Assembly: GCA_910575255.1 (NCBI GenBank)
Contig: CAJTEM010000036.1
Span: 1-47,684 of the forward strand
Source of the DNA: Lachnospiraceae bacterium
GTDB taxonomy: Bacteria > Bacillota > Clostridia > Lachnospirales > Lachnospiraceae
DNA: 47,684 nucleotides
Reading direction: 5' to 3'
Positions 47,556 to 47,684 of the stretch are shown here, piece after piece. The position numbers were made by a program, and so were the translations under genes. The notes beneath the pieces were generated by a model, which had not been told where the DNA came from, did not search any database, and worked only from the letters and a program-made list of their open reading frames with translations. Within the stretch, counting starts at the first letter, position 1. Every line of letters begins with the position of its first letter.

Positions 47556-47684
47556 CCCTAACACCTCCCTATTTAGTCAAGTCTTTTTTCCTTATTTTTC
47601 AAGGAATTTTTAGTTTCATATCTCAGATGAATGAGCCGGGAAGATGGACATCTCTCTGTATCTGGTACGAAAATAGAGGATTTT

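Overview
The window looks like a chromosome segment from a member of the Firmicutes, most likely Lachnospiraceae (class Clostridia). The basis is the gene order around ecfA1-ecfA2-ecfT-truA-rplM-rpsI, strong AGGAGG ribosome binding sites, TTGACA/TATAAT-type promoters with 17-base spacers, an N-terminal lipobox on the binding protein and choline-binding-type wall repeats. No rRNA, tRNA or CRISPR array was seen.

Layout. (1) 1-14.7 kb is mostly core genome on the minus strand: the end of an IS1182-type transposase, rpsI and rplM, an iron-type ABC importer (binding protein, fused double permease, ATPase) set between two related palindromic repeats, truA with an unusual C-terminal extension, a J-domain/TPR protein, the ECF transporter core and a wall-binding secreted protein. 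(2) 14.7-20 kb is eroded: remnants of a 2-hydroxyacyl-CoA dehydratase-like gene, an aldo/keto reductase with a large internal deletion and a LysR regulator. These border a Zn/Cd/Pb-type detoxification locus (AraC, ArsR, a small HMA metal-binding protein, a P1B ATPase) with a clear ArsR-type operator, followed by another ArsR relic. (3) 20-24 kb holds an alpha/beta hydrolase that lacks a normal start, a small membrane protein, an AbrB antitoxin with a frameshifted PIN toxin, and several intact or broken Rpn/PD-(D/E)XK nuclease genes, including free-standing copies of their C-terminal tails.

(4) 24-47.6 kb looks like an integrated mobile element or its cargo. One minus-strand cluster carries DUF5688, a Rad52-type annealing protein, a YqaJ exonuclease, a RadC-type JAB protein and a DUF932 protein: a recombination and maintenance module. 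Further right are a primase-helicase fusion (44.0-46.6 kb), an excisionase-like HTH protein and an orphan antitoxin-like gene. No integrase, relaxase or coupling protein lies inside the window, so the element's type cannot be fixed.

(5) Between these modules (29.7-38 kb) lies the most unusual block. A WYL regulator with a palindromic operator is followed by a Ycf46-like AAA+ ATPase (11-base overlap) and then by a protein joining a nuclease-like domain to a glycine-rich membrane-like tail. Next come two proteins sharing one N-terminal module with different C-termini, a duplicated family of unknown proteins, and a gene split by a run of nine G. I infer a candidate defence or conflict system; no function is proven. 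(6) From 38 to 44 kb there are two copies of a divergent regulator switch: an XRE repressor and a 51-55 residue protein that share a short helix motif, with a conserved CTAAATTnAATTTAG operator between them. A further Rpn-type nuclease is flanked by two copies of a non-coding element containing GTGTCCAACTTGGACAC.
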